Assembly (NCBI RefSeq): GCF_013373865.1
Contig: NC_050469.1
Location: forward strand, 12,992,740 to 13,056,739
Length of the DNA stretch: 64,000 nt
Direction: 5' to 3'
Origin: Monomorium pharaonis
Lineage: Eukaryota > Arthropoda > Insecta > Hymenoptera > Formicidae
Shown: positions 60,602 to 64,000 of the stretch, piece after piece
How positions within the stretch are numbered: the first letter of the stretch is position 1
Layout: each line of letters opens with the position of its first letter
Made by a program: the position numbers and the translations under genes
Notes under the pieces: model-generated
Seen by the model: the letters and a program-made list of their open reading frames with translations, nothing else
Told to the model about the DNA's origin: nothing
Databases searched by the model: none

Positions 60602-61134
60602 AAATACTAATATTTAAAAAATATACATAATAATATTCTGGCGTTTTAACTTTAAATGGAAGCTATAAAACAACTTGAATAATGTTAAATAAGATGAAAT
60701 TATAAACAGGCAATATAATACAAACAAATAAACACGTAACAGCTATTATAATAAATTATTTCTAATAGACTGAATAATAATAAACGCACAAACAATAGTA
60801 TAAGGTAATGCAAAGGGATTAAACTATATCAAGCTTACTTTACCAATATACAATATTTATTAAAATATTTAATTAAATTTAAATTATTATACTTTATAAA
60901 TTATAAATTTATTATTTTAGAATTTACCAATATTTATTATAGTTTACTTTAGCCTGTAAAGAAATTTTTATGTTTTTATTAATCTTTGATGGTGTTCTGA
61001 AAGCGTAAGATTTTATTTTTAAAAAACTTTTAGAAAAGTAATAATAATTAAACAATTTCAGAATTCTGCCCGACGAAGCGTTACGTTCCTTGCTAGACTT
61101 CTTCGATAGCGGTGTCGAGGCGGTGTCGAGCTAA
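56493..61134 (+). CDS. Membrane-anchored short-chain dehydrogenase/reductase (SDR16C/17-beta-HSD11-like), 7 coding exons
   Basis: Coding exons are 56493-56633, 57297-57451, 57562-57739, 59476-59605, 59696-59816, 60377-60502 and 61062-61134. All are GT-AG with matching phases, giving 307 aa, a usual length for this family. A hydrophobic N-terminal segment (about residues 7-33) suggests anchoring to the ER or lipid-droplet membrane. The Rossmann cofactor motif TGTGHGIG is at 49-56, with Asp101 in CDV and NNAG at 127-130. The catalytic tetrad looks complete: Asn152 (DINVLAHFW), Ser180, Tyr193 and Lys197 (YCASK). After the core comes PYMVDTGLCKKP, typical of SDR16C members (RDH10, RDHE2, HSD17B11/13). 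The family oxidises or reduces retinoid, steroid or lipid alcohols and ketones with NAD(P); the substrate here cannot be told. The start ATG lies 19 nt after an acceptor, so the first exon is untranslated. An intron-3 insertion (58435-59351) does not disturb splicing. Confidence 0.93.
58435..59351. mobile_element. 917-bp inverted-repeat element in SDR intron 3
   Basis: Perfect 21-bp terminal inverted repeats: the left starts GAGAAGGTGGTAATATGAC and 59331-59351 is its exact inverse. The TAATATGGCCAT-type phrase recurs inside (58460-58475, 58845-58852, 59133-59147). A 15-bp perfect stem (58456-58470 with 58475-58489) sits just inside the left end. No open frame of transposase type; no clear target duplication. 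Confidence 0.65.
60167..60186 (+). other. Possible 20-nt cryptic microexon in SDR intron 5
   Basis: A T-rich tract plus acatgcag precedes 20 nt, followed by gtgagc, giving good splice signals on both sides. Inclusion would shift the frame and meet a stop soon after in the next exon. It is not counted as coding; it could be a poison exon or chance. Confidence 0.25.
60546..60600. repeat. (TA)n microsatellite
   Basis: About 55 bp of TA with two TGTA interruptions, in SDR intron 6. Confidence 0.9.
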
Positions 61135-61270
61135 CCACTGCAAAAAGAACAATCCCAGTTAATTCAAAATATGTGAACAAAAAATTTTTTATATGATCGT
61201 ATCCTATATGCTATTGCATTATTTATAGTATGTACAAATAAATGCCAGGATTGCCGATTTATACGTGGGA

Positions 61271-61276
61271 AATAAA
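61271..61276 (+). terminator. Polyadenylation signal AATAAA of the SDR gene
   Basis: AATAAA 137 nt after the stop codon, followed by a T-rich stretch (catttttctcctc). An earlier AATAAA lies near 61237. Confidence 0.55.
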
Positions 61277-62183
61277 ACATTTTTCTCCTCAAAACTTCTA
61301 GAGATTCTACTCGGCTACTCTCAATATATAAAAATAATTATCTATTAATCAACCATAATTATAATTAATCGCAAGGATTAATGCATGTAAACGCACAAGT
61401 GTAGATGTTTTATACTGACAGCGATAATATTACGTATAATATAACGTAAATAATAAATAAATTTTTTATACAATATCAAAAAAAAATCATCGTGAACATT
61501 ATATTATTTTCTAGTAATGTTAGCACAATAAATTAGTCGCGCGAACAATAACGTTTTATTCTGCTTAATTGATAAATTTAAATTAGTATAATGTGTATTT
61601 ATACAGATAAAACTGCGTTTCAGCTATTATATATTATAACATGTTATTATTCAATATATTATTATTTCCGTTTATTATGCGATAAAGCATAAGCTGTGTA
61701 TAGTGATCATTATTAATATAATTATTTGTCTTTATACACGTATCTATAAGTTATTTAGATAATACAAATAGCATATATGTGCGATACGGACAATGTAATG
61801 TAGAATAATGCAATTTATTGATAGTATAAGTATTTGAAAGATTAATGTTCTACACTTTAATTCAGCGCATATAATTATAATAAGAGATAAAAAGGGAAAT
61901 AATAAAATTATCAATAAATATCAATTTTACGTGTATAGTATAAAGAAATTTATTCGACGGAAGGTGTAACTTTAATATAATAAGTATTTTAATTATAATA
62001 TAAATATCAAAATTTAAATTCGTAAGTTTGTAAACTCACTTTTGCTCATTAAATTTCCGTCAAATAAATTTCACATATTAAATTGTACACTAAAATTAGG
62101 CAAGAAATAAAAAAAATCTAAACTGCTAATTAAATAAATATTTATTTGTCGCTACATACACGAATATTAATACACATATTATG
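61277..62183. other. AT-rich intergenic interval
   Basis: Between the SDR 3' end and the solo LTR. Nothing recognised other than low-complexity A/T sequence. Confidence 0.4.
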
Positions 62184-62187
62184 ATAT

Positions 62188-63766
62188 TGTTACGTCCGGC
62201 TAAAATTTCGCCGTCCGTCACGATAATATGACAACGCGAACGCGTGATCACATACCTAAATCGGCGTTAAACAGACTAACGATCACGGGCTAGCGCACGC
62301 GTTGAATCCGTGATGGCAACACTTAATAAGCAAACTCCATATTGAAGGTATATTAAAAAACCGGAGAGCGGTACGCGGGCTTAAAAAAAGCTCACGCGGC
62401 GAGATCACGCCGCACGACCCGCAAAATACAAACGAGCGCATCAAATACTATGCCAATGTTGTAAAATAATATGTATACAAAAAAAAATTAATTGAATTAG
62501 TGATAGGCAATCGGTGATTTATCGGGGAATTTTCCTAGCCCTATACCCCCGATCGTCATTGATCTTAGAGTATATGTCGCGATCTCGAGCCAAAGTGCCG
62601 AATCTGCGGTTCTCGATTCGTACACACACAGAAAAAAAATGTAATATAGCCAATAACATATGTGATTGCGGGCTGCCAACTACATAAAATACTCAATACA
62701 ATAATATTTGCTATTAATGCAAGTACAATGTTAATACTGCAATAGCATATATTATTGTATTGAGTATATCTGTAGTTGGCAGCTTGCAACTACATATCTT
62801 ATTGGATATATTGCATTTTTTTTCAGTGTACGATAACCTCTCGCGAGTCTCGTCGCGTATTATTTGAACTTAGAATATTTTTGTTGTTTCTTGTATTATT
62901 TAGACTTAGAATATTTCCAATATTTCTCCAATATTTGGAACTTAGAATATTTTCGCGAGTTGAAGTGTAAATCGAGGGCTACAATTCCGATTCCTAATTA
63001 ATTCTTTTTTTTTTGTTCTGATATAGACCTAACGTTCGATTTCCGTGCGAACAATAAGGTGCAGGTTCCGATTCCATTGTTCGCTTATTTCTTAATCTTA
63101 TACCAATAAATACAGTTAGTTGATCGTGTTTCGCATATTTCCTTTTTTTTTACTCTTCCTGTCTCATCATAACTTGATTGCAACGTCCGGCGAGTGTTTC
63201 ACATTTAAATCCCTCTTAATTTCCATTCCTGCAAGGAATTGGCTAGCGTGATCCCAATCCCACAACGGTGTAGGATCAGTATGCGTTAAAACATTTTTTT
63301 ATTCCGTCAACCACTACCTGCGGATCGTATATATTACGTGCATAACGACTTAGCAGAATGCGAGGATCAGCACGCTCACTAGCGTTCTGGAATTTTTTTG
63401 GACAACACCGAAGTTGTCATTTCTATGTCTACCGCTGCAACAAGGCGTCTCCACTCACGTGCATGGTGGCAGATAATTAACCTTCCGCCCCATCGGGTCC
63501 ACGCCAGATAGCCTGGTGCATGCTATCGTTTAATAAAGAAAATTTGTCTTTTGGTTTTTTTTTCTCTTATCCGCGAAACATCTGTCTCGCCACGCATCGA
63601 AAATGGATGATTGATAATTTGATTATCTTAAAACCATTGCGCGATAAATTAACCAGAAATCGGCTAATGCGTTCAGTTCACTCTGATTAATTCTATTCTA
63701 CGAAATGACATTCCCGCTCGGCAACCATAGTTAAGTGGCAACACTCAACCCGCGCAGGACGTTACA
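62188..63766. mobile_element. Solo LTR of a retrotransposon (1579 bp)
   Basis: Starts TGTTACGTCC and ends GGACGTTACA, that is TG...CA with near-perfect inverted ends. Both sides carry ATAT (62184-62187 and 63767-63770), a 4-bp duplication as made by many Gypsy-type integrases. Composition changes sharply at both edges (CpG-rich inside). AATAAA at 63532-63537 is a plausible LTR polyadenylation signal, which favours the plus orientation. No gag/pol frame and no second LTR are in the window, so it is a solo LTR formed by LTR-LTR recombination. It is interrupted by a MITE at 62623-62828. Confidence 0.75.
62623..62828. mobile_element. MITE nested in the solo LTR (206 bp, TA duplication)
   Basis: Flanked by TA on both sides (62621-62622, 62829-62830). 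The arms of about 95 bp are inverted copies sharing gaaaaaaaatg-aatata-cc, gctgccaactaca and atactcaatacaataatat. Removing it restores a simple tcgTAcga target. Non-autonomous Tc1/mariner-like. Confidence 0.8.
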
Positions 63767-63770
63767 ATAT

Positions 63771-64000
63771 AAAAAATAAAGTTAAAATAAACCTATTTAT
63801 TTTTATTTCAATAATGTATACAATGTACAATATTCAATAACATATACAATGTACAATATTATTGACGAAATACTGTTAAAAACCCATGAACAAATTTGCG
63901 TCACTATCAAAGAAGCCTTGGGGACGCAGTAATTGAAAAGCGGTGGCTATGAATAAAAATTTTGTGATTATTAACATAAATTATTTAAATAATACAATAT
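63771..64000. other. AT-rich intergenic at window end
   Basis: No gene supported. The short phrase atacaatgtacaatatt occurs twice (about 63818 and 63844). Confidence 0.4.

Overview
This is a window of insect nuclear DNA, most likely from a hymenopteran and plausibly an ant. The reasons are short exons with GT-AG introns in AT-rich DNA, CpG-rich patches, eukaryotic tRNA genes with T-run terminators, many short foldback/MITE elements with TA target duplications, and protein content typical of insects. The species is an inference; no marker in the window fixes it.

Three spliced protein genes can be rebuilt with phase-consistent splice sites. (1) Plus strand, 2786-7346: a tubulin-folding-cofactor-E-like protein (TBCEL; 6 coding exons, 519 aa; leucine-rich repeats plus a C-terminal ubiquitin-like domain). 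(2) Minus strand, 13917-11428: an unrecognised 399-aa type I membrane protein (5 coding exons; signal peptide, Ser/Thr-rich sequon-rich ectodomain, one membrane segment, short tail ending in a class I PDZ-like TKL). It is convergent with TBCEL, and the two share a roughly 4 kb 3' interval. (3) Plus strand, 56493-61134: a membrane-anchored short-chain dehydrogenase/reductase of the SDR16C/17-beta-HSD11/RDH10-like type (7 coding exons, 307 aa). Three tRNA genes lie on the minus strand: one Arg(ACG) and a tandem pair of Ile(AAT).

The most unusual object is a 9.16 kb palindromic element at 25451-34612. It is bounded by matching 9-bp direct repeats (ATAATTACG) and has near-identical outer arms of about 0.67 kb. 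Inside are two head-to-head arrays of a 157-bp tandem repeat, about 34 units pointing one way and about 15 the other, meeting at 31571/31572 with essentially no loop. It carries no transposase. The layout matches Drosophila Foldback elements (long tandem-repeat arms, 9-bp target duplications) and suggests a MULE-related foldback transposon behaving as a mobile satellite. One unit near 30.0-30.2 kb is riddled with single-base indels, probably a sequencing or assembly scar.

The rest is mostly gene-free DNA with CpG-rich stretches (0-0.7, about 16.5, 35.3-36.9 and 40.4-42.0 kb) that may be promoters. It also holds microsatellites and a set of small inverted-repeat elements at about 9.4, 14.3, 14.8, 37.1, 42.35, 47.0, 53.9, 58.9 and 62.7 kb. 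A solo LTR (62188-63766, TG...CA ends, 4-bp ATAT duplication) carries one of these MITEs nested inside it. No CRISPR array, operon, prokaryotic gene or intact transposase/reverse transcriptase was seen.
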